Shown: positions 14,815-23,417, numbered from the stretch's first letter. The stretch: DNA of 26,227 nt from Methylotenera_A sp031373695 (GCA_031373695.1 JANMNC010000162.1:1-26227), one strand, 5' to 3'. Notes: a model not told the origin generated them from the letters alone. Numbers and translations are program-made.

Positions 14815-15166
14815 GGTGTACTCTCCGATAAAAAATTATTATATGTAACTTAAATACTTAAAGCTATTTGTTAATATTTAACTATAACTGTAAGATTTTA
14901 TTACAAAAAATTACTACTAACTTACAACTAAATTGTTTTGCTAACTACTCGCAAAGGTTAACACTGCTTTGCATTAAGCGAACTTTAAGCTGGACGCAGT
15001 ATATTAATTGTCCAGCCTATTGTTGTCAATGTTAAACCCTATTTATTACATCTGTGTTACTTTTTAGTTAGGCTAGCTTGTGATTTTGTATAAGACCTAT
15101 TCATACAAGGCTTAATCATAACCACCTAAGCTGCAGCCTATACTTTTGTTAATACGGTTTTGTAAA
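14815..15166 (-). promoter_or_regulatory. Long leader/promoter region of hps
   Basis: 352 bp without an ORF between tal and hps (both minus). It includes an inverted repeat CTGGAC-N14-GTCCAG (14990-15015) and another TTGTAT-N11-ATACAA (15086-15108, reverse-complementary arms). A candidate sigma70 promoter on the minus strand has -35 TTGTAA (14927-14922) and -10 TAATAA (14903-14898), spacing 18. That would leave a 5' UTR of about 75 nt. No strong tal terminator is seen; the second repeat is weak. The region probably carries the control of RuMP entry. Confidence 0.4.
14990..15015. repeat. Inverted repeat CTGGAC-N14-GTCCAG upstream of hps
   Basis: Six-base arms at 14990-14995 and 15010-15015 flank an AT-rich GCAGTATATTAATT centre. 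The geometry (arm centres ~20 bp apart, two helical turns) suits a dimeric regulator binding site. It lies ~85 bp upstream of the best hps promoter candidate, where an activator could sit. No known regulator consensus was recognised. Confidence 0.4.
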
Positions 15167-16117
15167 CTAAAGTTTAGCTGCCAGCGCTGCCTCTAGTTTG
15201 TTTTGATCTGCAACAAAACCACGAATACCCTCAGACAATTTCTCAATAGCCATTGCATCTTGGTTTAATTCAAAGCGGAACTCAGCTTCAGTCATTTTTG
15301 CGGGTGCTGTTTTTGTAGCGCCATTGTCTTTTAGCACTTGCGTAAGCGTACCCTCTGTAGCCGCTAAATCTTGCAATAAGTTTGGTGAAACTGTTAAACG
15401 GTCGCAACCAGCTAGTGCAATCAACTCACCAACGTTACGGAAAGATGCGCCCATTACTACAGTTTTGTAGCCATGCTCTTTGTAGTATGCGTAAATTGCG
15501 CGTACTGAAACCACACCTGGGTCAGTTTCTTGCGTGTAGGTTTCGCCAGTTTTAGCTTTGTACCAATCTAAAATACGACCTACAAATGGTGAAATTAGAA
15601 ATACGCCCGCTTCAGCACAGGCACGCGCTTGGCCAAAACCGAATAACAATGTTAGGTTACATTGAATGCCTTCTTTTTCAAGAATTTCGCCCGCTTTAAT
15701 GCCTTCCCAAGTTGATGCTAATTTAATCAACACGCAGTCTTTGCTAATGCCAGACTCTGCGTAAAGCGCAATCAATTTGCGGCCTTTAGCCACCATTGCA
15801 TCTAAGTCAAAAGATAAACGAGCGTCAACTTCAGTAGAAATGCGGCCTGGTACTTCTTTGGTAATTTCAGCGCCGATTAACACCGCTAGTTTGTCAGCAG
15901 CGCTATCAATTTGTTGTGCTTTTGTGCCACCTTGTGCTTTTGCATAAGCAATCGCAGCTTCAATTAATGGTGCGTATTGTGGCAATTGGCTTGCTTTTAA
16001 TACAAGTGATGGATTAGTTGTTGCATCTACTGGTTTTACGCTTTTAATCGCTTCTACATCACCAGTATCGGCTACGATTGTTGTCATGCTTTTTAATTGA
16101 TCTAATAAATTTGCCAT
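15167..16117 (-). CDS. tal: Transaldolase (TalB type)
   Basis: 316 aa from ATG 16117, preceded by GGAGG at 5-9 bases; the longer in-frame TTG 16129 would swallow that ribosome binding site. It transfers dihydroxyacetone units between sedoheptulose 7-phosphate and glyceraldehyde 3-phosphate, regenerating ribulose 5-phosphate in the RuMP cycle. The catalytic set matches E. coli TalB number for number: D17 (VADTGD), E96 (STEVDA) and the Schiff-base K132 (LIKLASTWEG). N35 (DATTNPSL), GFGQARACAEAG and SPFVGRILDWYK are also present, and the length agrees (317 in E. coli). It lies upstream of hps-hpi on the same strand but is separated by 352 bp. A clear -10 TATAAT is found 76 bp upstream. Confidence 0.96.
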   Translation of the reverse strand: MANLLDQLKSMTTIVADTGDVEAIKSVKPVDATTNPSLVLKASQLPQYAPLIEAAIAYAKAQGGTKAQQIDSAADKLAVLIGAEITKEVPGRISTEVDARLSFDLDAMVAKGRKLIALYAESGISKDCVLIKLASTWEGIKAGEILEKEGIQCNLTLLFGFGQARACAEAGVFLISPFVGRILDWYKAKTGETYTQETDPGVVSVRAIYAYYKEHGYKTVVMGASFRNVGELIALAGCDRLTVSPNLLQDLAATEGTLTQVLKDNGATKTAPAKMTEAEFRFELNQDAMAIEKLSEGIRGFVADQNKLEAALAAKL

Positions 16118-16192
16118 TGCATCCTCCAAATTGAGTTACTAAATTAACTTGCTGTTATACATCAAATTTTTGTACATAAAATCAAGCTGAGT

Positions 16193-16198
16193 ATTATA
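16193..16198 (-). promoter_or_regulatory. Candidate -10 box of tal promoter
   Basis: A perfect TATAAT on the minus strand (16198-16193), preceded by an AT-rich stretch with only a weak -35. The predicted transcript start near 16186 gives a ~70-nt leader before the tal start at 16117. The divergent diguanylate cyclase gene must use the remaining ~120 bp. Confidence 0.5.
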
Positions 16199-16327
16199 GC
16201 GCAATTTAAATTAAGAATGATGTCCTAGTTGTGGCATATCGATAAATTCATAGACTGTTAAATAGTGTTAAGTATCTTGCAATGAGGCCGCCTAGCGTTA
16301 AACTTTGCTAAGTTAAGGTGATTAAAC

Positions 16328-17176
16328 ATGGCATATATAACAGACGAGATTACGAGTAACCCAATGGATTTACTAGCCGCGACAAGCACGTGGATATTAG
16401 TGCGCCACCAGTGGCTTATAATTAAGATGCGTAGTATTTTAACCGGCGAAGACTCACCGCCCATTAGTCATTTGTATCAGTTTGAACATGCTTTTATTCA
16501 CAGTTTAAAATTACCTGAAAATTTATTACAAAGCTTTATCTCACTTAAAAATCAACTTGAAACGGCTTGGCATGAGACCGCTATCATTCATCACCCATTA
16601 TCTGGGTTAACTCTATTCGAGCAACTTAATGCGTATCAACAACAAGCGCATCATTTTATGAGTGAAACAAAAAAAATTAACCAGCAAATGTGGCATGATT
16701 TTGCACTGCGCGACCCCTTAACAGGTGCATGGACACGCCTAACATTATCATCCGCACTTTCTGAAGAGCAATATATCGCAAAGCGCCACGGCTTAGCGAG
16801 CACGCTAGCATTGCTAGATCAAAATGACTTTAAAAAAATTAACGATACTTGGGGCCACACAATTGGCGATAAAGTATTGGCAGAAACGGCTAAACTCATT
16901 CAAAATAACTTGCGGCCTACCGATAAGTTGTTTCGCTATGGTGGTGATGAATGGCTAATATTAATGCCCAACACCAACGCAGATGATGCCGAAATTATTG
17001 TAAAAAGAATTCAAAAAATAGTCGCTAGCTATACTTTTAGCGCTAACTGCGGCCAAGAGTTTTATTCTTCGTTTAATTATGGCACCGCACAATACGATAT
17101 TTTAACTAATGCACTAGATTGGATTGCAACAGCAGATACCCGCCTTTATGCGACTAAGCTGCAAGCTTTAAGTTAA
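16328..17176 (+). CDS. Diguanylate cyclase (GGDEF domain) with N-terminal sensor-like domain
   Basis: 282 aa; ATG 16328 has AAGGTG 8 bases upstream. The C-terminal half (about 125-282) is a GGDEF domain: FALRDPLTGAWTRL, ALLDQNDFKKINDTWGHTIGD and active-site G205-G-D-E-W209, i.e. GGDEW in place of GGDEF. The RxxD inhibitory site is intact as RPTD at 196-199, exactly five residues before the GG. The N-terminal ~115 residues are soluble, helical and His-rich (STWILVRHQW; AIIHHPLSGL; AYQQQAHHFM). They resemble CZB-type zinc sensor domains but lack the CZB Cys, so the assignment is tentative. It would make c-di-GMP in the cytoplasm and be feedback-inhibited. It is convergent with the CHASE2 kinase gene (3 bp between stops) and divergent from tal. 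Confidence 0.9.
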   Translation: MAYITDEITSNPMDLLAATSTWILVRHQWLIIKMRSILTGEDSPPISHLYQFEHAFIHSLKLPENLLQSFISLKNQLETAWHETAIIHHPLSGLTLFEQLNAYQQQAHHFMSETKKINQQMWHDFALRDPLTGAWTRLTLSSALSEEQYIAKRHGLASTLALLDQNDFKKINDTWGHTIGDKVLAETAKLIQNNLRPTDKLFRYGGDEWLILMPNTNADDAEIIVKRIQKIVASYTFSANCGQEFYSSFNYGTAQYDILTNALDWIATADTRLYATKLQALS

Positions 17177-17179
17177 AAC

Positions 17180-19156
17180 CTACTCACTATCATCGTTAGA
17201 TAAATTAAACTCAAAACTAATTACTGGCAGCATTAAATTAAAACTGGTTAATTTACCTAAATCACTTTCCACGTTTACGCTACCTTGGTGCTTTTCGGCT
17301 ACGGTGTGCACAAAATAAAGCCCTAAACCTGCACCATCGGCTATTGTGGATTCATTTTTTGTGCGGCTAAATCGCTTAAATAGTTTCTTTTGCTCGTCTA
17401 TTGGAATACCAGGGCCGTTATCGATGATGCTGAGTGTCGCTTGAATGTTACTGCCACCCACCTTTACAACATTTTGATTAATATTAAGTTTAATAGTAAC
17501 CGTAGCGTTTTCTGGAGAAAACTTAACAGCATTAAGTACTAAATTCAAAATGGCTCTTTGTAGCAAACCAAAATTACCATTTACCCACACCACTGCGTCA
17601 ACAATTTCTCGTTCTAGTTTAATGTTTTTCTTTTTGGCACTTTCAAAAGCATCATCAACCGATTGATGGGTAATACCAGCAAAATCAAGCTCTTTAAAAT
17701 CGGCGCTGTTAGTCATTTCAGCACGCGAGGCCTGTAAAAAATCTTCTGCCAAATTAAGCGCTTGTGAAAGTGGCGCTTTTAATTGTTGTTTTAACTGCTG
17801 ATTGTCTTCTAGCAACATCATGGCGCGTGCTAGCGGTGCGCGCAAATCATGAGAAATAAATGCCAGCACTTCTTTTTTATCATCTTGCAGTAAGCGTAAC
17901 TGTTGTGTGGCTTCGCGCACTTGTTGAATACGGTCGTCAAAACTGTCGTAGCTATGTGTTTCGATAGCAATGACTGGGGTATGCATTAAATTTTTTAAAT
18001 AGACCAATTCTTGGTCCAAATAGCGTTGTGCCGATTCTAATTTGCGCCAACTCCATACTGGGTAAGAAATAAGTATAGGCAATAGCGCGGCAGAAGGTGC
18101 AAACCACAAACCAAATGCTTTAGGCAAAACTGCTGCCAGCAGGGCCACCAGCACAAAAAATACTAGCGTAGAAATAAGCCCAGTCAATGCTGAAAGCTTT
18201 GGCATCCAAATTAATGGCATTAATGCCAATGTCAGCAAAACAAGCATTGTTAACCATGCAGGTAATGGCTGTATTAATTGCTTACTACGAATTGATTCTA
18301 GGACATTTGCATGAAACTCAACACCGGCCATTGGCTGGCCTAGCCCTGACACTGGCGTAGACAAGACATCGCTCATGCCCGATGCGGTTGCACCTACTAA
18401 AACAATTTTGTTGTTGAAGGTATTTTTAGCAAACTCACCGTTTAAAACTTGCGCATACGAAATACTAGAAAAATGCCCCGGCGGCCCTAAAAAGCTAATT
18501 CTTTGCTGGTTTTTTCGCACCAAAGAAAACATATTTTTTTCATCAGGCACCAGTTTAAACTGGTTTTGTGAAGACTTTTTTTGCGCAACATTTAAAACTG
18601 CCTGCGAAAAATGCTGCCAAACGGGTGCGCCAATACCCTCATAAATATAAATACTGCGGGCAATGCCATCTTCATCTAACGCCGCATGCACACGTCCTAA
18701 ATCAATGGCATTTTTAGTTAAAGATGGCAGTGGCAACGTTTCAATGAGCTGACCATTGGCGCGTGTACTTTCTAGCAATACAGGTAACACTACATTATTG
18801 GCTTGTAAAATAGATTCGGCTAATGCTTCATCGGCGCCCATATCAAGCAAATCTGGCTCGGCAAAAATAATGTCTAAGCCTATTACCAAGGCGCCATCTT
18901 GTTTTAGGCGATTGATTAAGTTGGCGTGCACTTTACGTGACCAAGGCCAGCGACCTAGCTCGGATAAGCTATTTTCATCAATTGCAACAATAATAATATC
19001 GGCTGGCGCTGGCTTCTGATATAGCTTCTGGCCAATATCAAACATAAGATTATCAACGCGTGAAAATAAACCTGAGGTATGCAACAAAACCACTAGAGAC
19101 AGCAAAATAAAAGCTGTCGACACATAATCATTTAAACTAATCCGCCTAAATAGCAC
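17180..19156 (-). CDS. CHASE2-domain sensor histidine kinase
   Basis: 658 aa from GTG 19156. Topology: one N-terminal TM helix (about 11-30), an extracytoplasmic CHASE2 domain (about 33-280, with FDIGQKLYQ, IVAIDENSLSELGRWPW, VIGLDIIFAEPD and NKIVLVGATASGMSD), three TM helices (about 300-375), a coiled-coil linker and a histidine kinase core. The H-box is FISHDLRAPLARAM with H436; the N-box is LNLVLNAVKFSPENA; G-boxes are DNGPGIP and GAGLGLYFV. It is a complete transmitter without a receiver. It is the last gene of a run with an OmpR-like regulator and a LysM-FecR protein on the same strand; the FecR stop is 20 bp upstream. It presumably phosphorylates D51 of that regulator. The ligand is unknown. 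Confidence 0.93.
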   Translation of the reverse strand: MLFRRISLNDYVSTAFILLSLVVLLHTSGLFSRVDNLMFDIGQKLYQKPAPADIIIVAIDENSLSELGRWPWSRKVHANLINRLKQDGALVIGLDIIFAEPDLLDMGADEALAESILQANNVVLPVLLESTRANGQLIETLPLPSLTKNAIDLGRVHAALDEDGIARSIYIYEGIGAPVWQHFSQAVLNVAQKKSSQNQFKLVPDEKNMFSLVRKNQQRISFLGPPGHFSSISYAQVLNGEFAKNTFNNKIVLVGATASGMSDVLSTPVSGLGQPMAGVEFHANVLESIRSKQLIQPLPAWLTMLVLLTLALMPLIWMPKLSALTGLISTLVFFVLVALLAAVLPKAFGLWFAPSAALLPILISYPVWSWRKLESAQRYLDQELVYLKNLMHTPVIAIETHSYDSFDDRIQQVREATQQLRLLQDDKKEVLAFISHDLRAPLARAMMLLEDNQQLKQQLKAPLSQALNLAEDFLQASRAEMTNSADFKELDFAGITHQSVDDAFESAKKKNIKLEREIVDAVVWVNGNFGLLQRAILNLVLNAVKFSPENATVTIKLNINQNVVKVGGSNIQATLSIIDNGPGIPIDEQKKLFKRFSRTKNESTIADGAGLGLYFVHTVAEKHQGSVNVESDLGKLTSFNLMLPVISFEFNLSNDDSE

Positions 19157-19176
19157 TTGTGCAGCTTGCCACTAAA

Positions 19177-20814
19177 TTATTGCGGCAAGGCCATAAATTC
19201 ATAGACAGACTCTGGCCCAGTTACACCATCAGCTTCAATATGGCGCAAGGTTAGTGTTTGTTTGCCAAACTCTTTCAGTAAAAAGTTAAATTGGCCACTT
19301 AAGTCTTTTGCAAACCATACATTTTTTTGCGAATTCATATCGTTACTCAAGTTAACATCGTAAGCTAAACCTTCTGGCGGATTTATAGTATTTACGTAAA
19401 CTCGGTTTTGCAGAACTTTAACCGTTAACTGGCTTATATCTGGCGCACTCGGTTTAACTTTGTAAGTAAAATTATTGGCTGTTGCGTATGGGCCTTTATC
19501 TGCGCCATCTATGCTGGCTAAGCGCCAAAAATATTGGCCTGGTTGTAAGGGTTTTTCTAACTTTAAAACGGTGCTACTCAGTTGGCGACTGTCGACCATA
19601 TTTTTAAATTGGTTATCGTGAGCTAGCTCCAGCAGGTAAGCTTTGGCATCACCAACCTTATTCCAAGCCAACTCAGGATTCGCATCGCGAACAATGGCAG
19701 CTGGTGCAGGTGTTATAGATTGGGGTGCAAAGGGTCGCGCATTGAGCACAAAGGTATGCGTTGCATCGTAACCCTCTAGGCCTTGCTTATCTTTAGCGCG
19801 TACTTTTAAGTAATGCTGACCGTCAGGTATATCATTAAAAGTTAATTGATTTTTTTGGCTTAGATTTTCAGCCAATAAAGTATTAAATTGCGCATCGCTT
19901 GATACTTTACCTAAAAACGCGATAGCGCCTTCTTGCATTGGCAACGCAAAAGTAATAGGCACAGATTCAAACTTAGTAGCCAAACTACTTATTATGGGCG
20001 CTGATAATAATAATACTGGTGGTAATGGTGGATTGCCATTTTCTGACGAACTGCCATAGCCTTTAGCCACTGCCACCTCTTCACCCGCTGCGCTTAGCAC
20101 CACTTTACCATCTAGCGTTTCTTGGCGAACCGTCATATCATCTGTAGAAACACGAAACTGAGTACCACGCACCGCCGCCACAGCTGTCGGTGTGTAAATC
20201 TGCATGATAGATTGCTTGTGAGTTGGGTTAGCCACAACATCAAGCTTGCCTTGCTGCAAGCGCAATTTAGTATCAACCATGCCACCTCCACCATATAAAC
20301 TTAGCGTATCAAGCTTTAAAGTTGAGTTAGATTCTACGGTGACAATTGAACCATCGGCAAATTTAACATTAATTTTGCTGTTTTCACCCGTGATTAACAA
20401 TGTGCCCACGCCAAGCTTATTACCCACTGCTGCAGGCTGTATCGTATTATCGACCGATTTTATGTTGGCACTACCTGAAACCAGCACCACTTCAGCTGCT
20501 GCTGGCATCTGCTTAAGCAGGTTAAGTGGCACGCGTACAATTAGCCCAAGTGGCATGCGATAAGGGTTTTTAATGTTATTAAGCGTTTGTAAAACACGCC
20601 AATCGGCTGGGTTAATTAAATGTCGTTTCGCAAAATGAATCAAAGTGTCACCCTGACGCACGCTGTAGCGCCACTCTGGCGTAATCTCTTTAGCTAATGC
20701 TGGCAGATAGGCTTGGTTTACAAAAAATGAAAAAAGCAGACAATACTTAACTGCTTTTAAAGAGAATCGATTTACATGAAAGTGGTTTGAGCGCATTTTT
20801 ACGATGTGTGACAC
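19177..20814 (-). CDS. Secreted LysM-FecR domain protein
   Basis: 545 aa from GTG 20814; ATG 20796 (539 aa) gives a better n-region. A signal peptide (hydrophobic YCLLFSFFVNQAYLPALA) ends with an Ala-rich site near residue 41. Then comes a LysM peptidoglycan-binding domain (about 49-97: YSVRQGDTLIHFAKRH ... GLIVRVPL) and a FecR-type beta domain (about 110-250: VKFADGSIVTVESNSTLKLD, AVAAVRGTQFRVSTDD, QETLDGKVVLSAAGEEV). The C-terminal ~280 residues contain two fibronectin-like repeats (AYLLELAHDNQF ... GQYFWRLASID). It is likely a wall-attached periplasmic protein. The FecR family often signals or scaffolds with partner sensors; here the neighbours are a response regulator (47 bp upstream) and a CHASE2 kinase (20 bp downstream). 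Confidence 0.9.
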   Translation of the reverse strand: MSHIVKMRSNHFHVNRFSLKAVKYCLLFSFFVNQAYLPALAKEITPEWRYSVRQGDTLIHFAKRHLINPADWRVLQTLNNIKNPYRMPLGLIVRVPLNLLKQMPAAAEVVLVSGSANIKSVDNTIQPAAVGNKLGVGTLLITGENSKINVKFADGSIVTVESNSTLKLDTLSLYGGGGMVDTKLRLQQGKLDVVANPTHKQSIMQIYTPTAVAAVRGTQFRVSTDDMTVRQETLDGKVVLSAAGEEVAVAKGYGSSSENGNPPLPPVLLLSAPIISSLATKFESVPITFALPMQEGAIAFLGKVSSDAQFNTLLAENLSQKNQLTFNDIPDGQHYLKVRAKDKQGLEGYDATHTFVLNARPFAPQSITPAPAAIVRDANPELAWNKVGDAKAYLLELAHDNQFKNMVDSRQLSSTVLKLEKPLQPGQYFWRLASIDGADKGPYATANNFTYKVKPSAPDISQLTVKVLQNRVYVNTINPPEGLAYDVNLSNDMNSQKNVWFAKDLSGQFNFLLKEFGKQTLTLRHIEADGVTGPESVYEFMALPQ

Positions 20815-20861
20815 ATTTTATAGTTATCCATAATTACAACAGGTAATCGATTTTAAATAGT

Positions 20862-21545
20862 TTAATCTAGCTTTTCTAAACGATAACCTTGGTGATATAC
20901 CGAAATTAAGCGCCAGCCAAACTGTGGCAATAAATTAAGTTTACTGCGTAAATGGCTTACATGAACATCAATGGTTCGTGTATCTATATCAGGTGTTGTG
21001 CCCCACACCACTTTGGTTAAATGGGCGCGTGACAATAATGCACCTTGTTGTCCAAAAAAATAAATCGCTAGCTCAGTTTCTTTTTCAGTCAACTTTACTG
21101 GTTGATTTTTAATCTCAAATTTTCTTTTAGCAAAATCAACGCTTAAATGCCCATAATTAACAACTTTTTCTTGATTTTTATTAGGTTGATTACGGCGGTA
21201 TAGCGCGTTGACTCTTGCTAGTAGCACACTTGCACTGGGTGGCTTTACAATATAATCGTCGGCACCCGCTTCAATTACTTGCACAATATCTTCTTCAGCA
21301 TCACGGCCCGTTAAAAATATAACAGGCGGATAATTGCCTTTTAATTTTAGGCTGGCAAGCACTTCTGTACCTGTCATATCAGGCACTTCCCAATCAAAAA
21401 TACATAAATCAAATTGGTCGGCCGATACCATTTTTAAGCATTCGCGACCTGACAAAAAATGTTCAACTTGGTGACCTGCATTTTGCAAAATCGCCACAAT
21501 GTCTTCAGCAAAACTTTTGTTATCCTCTAAAAAGGCAATTTTCAT
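20862..21545 (-). CDS. OmpR-family response regulator
   Basis: 227 aa, the standard length. The receiver domain (1-115) has acidic pocket E7/D8, phospho-acceptor D51 (LCIFDWEVPD), the Thr of VIFLTGRD and the Lys of YIVKPP. The DNA-binding winged helix (about 130-225) has LTEKETELAIYFFGQQGALLSRAHL, DTRTIDVHVSHLRSKL and YHQGYRLEKL. It is the first gene of the three-gene signalling run. A promoter candidate lies just upstream (TATAAT, 21569-21564). The target genes cannot be read from the sequence; self-regulation of the operon would be usual. Confidence 0.95.
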   Translation of the reverse strand: MKIAFLEDNKSFAEDIVAILQNAGHQVEHFLSGRECLKMVSADQFDLCIFDWEVPDMTGTEVLASLKLKGNYPPVIFLTGRDAEEDIVQVIEAGADDYIVKPPSASVLLARVNALYRRNQPNKNQEKVVNYGHLSVDFAKRKFEIKNQPVKLTEKETELAIYFFGQQGALLSRAHLTKVVWGTTPDIDTRTIDVHVSHLRSKLNLLPQFGWRLISVYHQGYRLEKLD

Positions 21546-21563
21546 AATGTGCTATTTAACTTT

Positions 21564-21590
21564 ATTATAATGATTCTGTTATTTTGTCAT
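21564..21590 (-). promoter_or_regulatory. Candidate sigma70 promoter of the regulator-FecR-CHASE2 operon
   Basis: On the minus strand, -35-like ATGACA (21590-21585) and -10 TATAAT (21569-21564), spacing 15; the overlapping TAATAA gives spacing 17. It lies in the 74-bp gap between the CitG-like gene and the regulator. The start site would be ~12-15 nt before the ATG at 21545. Confidence 0.45.
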
Positions 21591-21619
21591 TATTTTTGTT
21601 GGCTAATTGTAAATTATCA

Positions 21620-22465
21620 TTAAGTTGCGCCCTGTATTTTTGCCATAAACAAGCTTGCAACCGTTAAATCTGCAATGGTTCCAGGGTTAATGCCGTTGGC
21701 TTTTAATTCAGCATCCCATGCCATTAAGGTTCTTTGATAAAGCTTGGGATTTGGCATATTGTTAAACTGTATTAAATGCAAACTAGCCTCTTGCATGATT
21801 TGGTTAGCCACGCGCTCGCCTTGTTTTTTAACAATATGGCTATCTAGATATTGCGATAACAACGTGAGGTACAGCGCAGTGGTTGACCAAACAGGGTTGT
21901 TTAGTACTTTCTGCGTGTTTTGGTAAACCGCAACACCTACATTTAAAACATCAGCAAAATTATTAGCATATTGTTTAGCAATTAAATCGCGCGCAGCAGC
22001 GTATTGCATGGCTTGTAGCAAAGTGCAATCTGCGGGCTGGTGCACATCATGCATTTCGCTAGCACCCAAGCCTGCTGGGTTAGCCAGCTTTATAGCCATA
22101 AATGAATCTTGTGCATCGGCAACACTGGTACTGGCTAAAGCGGCTTTAAGATTACTTTCAAAAGTTTGACCATTTGGCATATTTGCGGCATGAATCAATG
22201 GTGCGCATAATAAAATAATGCCTAAATTAGTATTGCAACCAACGGCTGCATGCGTGGCTTGTACACTTTGTAAGATGCGCTGGCCAAGCGTTAAATCTGG
22301 TTGAGCGATAACTTTCGAAGCCACTTCTGCACTTAATATAAAGTCTTGTACCGTCATACCATGGCCGTCTGCAAAAATATGCACATTACCTGGCTTTAAT
22401 GCCTGTAGCTCTTGCATGCATGCGGCTTTGAAGACTTTGGCTAAATGTACATTTACAGTTTGCAT
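21620..22465 (-). CDS. CitG/MdcB-like (triphosphoribosyl-dephospho-CoA synthase family) protein of the H4MPT cluster
   Basis: 281 aa, typical size. Family motifs visible are ELQALKPGNVH near the N-terminus (the PKPG loop of CitG/MdcB), THAAVGCNTNLGIILLCAPL in the centre (the G-x-N-T-N-x-G loop), NPAGLGASEMHDV, and the C-terminal GINPGTIADLTVASLFMAKI. CitG/MdcB transfer a ribosyl group from ATP to dephospho-CoA to make the citrate/malonate-lyase prosthetic group. No lyase genes are here. Homologues are constant members of H4MPT gene clusters in methylotrophs (one of the original numbered orfs next to mch), so a ribosyl-transfer-like step in H4MPT synthesis is plausible but unproven. It is 17 bp downstream of the RimK-like gene. 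Confidence 0.87.
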   Translation of the reverse strand: MQTVNVHLAKVFKAACMQELQALKPGNVHIFADGHGMTVQDFILSAEVASKVIAQPDLTLGQRILQSVQATHAAVGCNTNLGIILLCAPLIHAANMPNGQTFESNLKAALASTSVADAQDSFMAIKLANPAGLGASEMHDVHQPADCTLLQAMQYAAARDLIAKQYANNFADVLNVGVAVYQNTQKVLNNPVWSTTALYLTLLSQYLDSHIVKKQGERVANQIMQEASLHLIQFNNMPNPKLYQRTLMAWDAELKANGINPGTIADLTVASLFMAKIQGAT

Positions 22466-22482
22466 AGTTTAAATTAGCTAAA

Positions 22483-23376
22483 TTAACTTAATTGCCGCAG
22501 TACATCATCAGCTAAGGCTTGGGCAATATCAATTTTTGTAACGCTTTGCAAACCGCGCCAGGCGGGTATGCTGTTAACTTCTAAAACCAATAATTGGCCA
22601 TCAACATCGCGAATAACATCAACACCGCAATAGGCTATATCTAGCTTTAATGCGGCCTTCAAGGCAATATCAAACACGTCAGTATCATTAATCGCATCAC
22701 ACTGCGCACCTTGTGCCACATTATGCAGCCAGCCTTCACCCGTGCGGCGCATGGCTGCAAGCACTTGATTATTAACTATAAAAATACGGTAATCATGTTT
22801 TGCAGCAATAAACTGCTGCATATAAAATACGCCATCTACAAACCTATCACCCGGCAAAGGCAATGCAGTATTAACCAAGCGCACACCCTGCCCTTGCGAA
22901 CCAAATAATGGCTTAATCACCATTTTATTAATTACTGCTTTATTAAGTACTGTTTTGCTGTGTTGATTAATAATGTGGTGCGCCGCATGGCGCGATTCGC
23001 ACACCCAAGTTTTTGGGGTGGCAATGCCAGCATGATGCAGCAAAAAACTAGTCATTGCTTTATCAACCGTGCGCTCTATGGCATGCGCATCGTTGTATAT
23101 CAGCACACCTTGCATTTTAAGCATATGCAAAATACTCAAGCGCGTAGTAATTTGCTGAAGCGTACCACCTGCAATGCCGCGCACAAATGCCACTTTTGGC
23201 AGGCCATTAAAATTAGGTAGTTGAATACTGGGCGCACTGCCAGATAAATCAATCACACAATCTTGCAGCGATACAAAAGCCGCATCAACACCGCGTGCAG
23301 CAAAAGATTTAGCTAGCGCTGCGCCATGCCAGCCACCTTTTATTTGTGGCTCATCGGTAAAAATTACAATACTCAT
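22483..23376 (-). CDS. RimK-like ATP-grasp ligase of the H4MPT cluster
   Basis: 297 aa, RimK/MptN size. N-terminal IVIFTDEPQIKGGWHG, then the ATP-grasp fold: KMVIKPLFGSQGQGV (ATP/phosphate loop), FYMQQFIAAKHDYRIFIVNN, AMRRTGEGW, and metal-binding CGVDVIRDVDGQLLVLEVNSIPAW. RimK relatives ligate Glu to an acidic acceptor, and some build poly-Glu. The archaeal MptN adds Glu to H4MPT. In the best-studied methylotroph the methylofuran tail is a long chain of glutamates, so this enzyme is a candidate poly-glutamate ligase; a role in H4MPT maturation is the alternative. The gene sits between mch (41 bp upstream) and the CitG-like gene (17 bp downstream), a conserved neighbourhood in methylotrophs. 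Confidence 0.87.
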   Translation of the reverse strand: MSIVIFTDEPQIKGGWHGAALAKSFAARGVDAAFVSLQDCVIDLSGSAPSIQLPNFNGLPKVAFVRGIAGGTLQQITTRLSILHMLKMQGVLIYNDAHAIERTVDKAMTSFLLHHAGIATPKTWVCESRHAAHHIINQHSKTVLNKAVINKMVIKPLFGSQGQGVRLVNTALPLPGDRFVDGVFYMQQFIAAKHDYRIFIVNNQVLAAMRRTGEGWLHNVAQGAQCDAINDTDVFDIALKAALKLDIAYCGVDVIRDVDGQLLVLEVNSIPAWRGLQSVTKIDIAQALADDVLRQLS

Positions 23377-23417
23377 TTACTATAATTTACTTTAATAAAA
23401 GTGTTTATATATATGAT

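Noticed and set aside
16118..16129. TTG 16129 start for transaldolase
   Set aside because: It would place the GGAGG ribosome binding site inside the coding sequence; from ATG 16117 the catalytic residues number exactly as in TalB.
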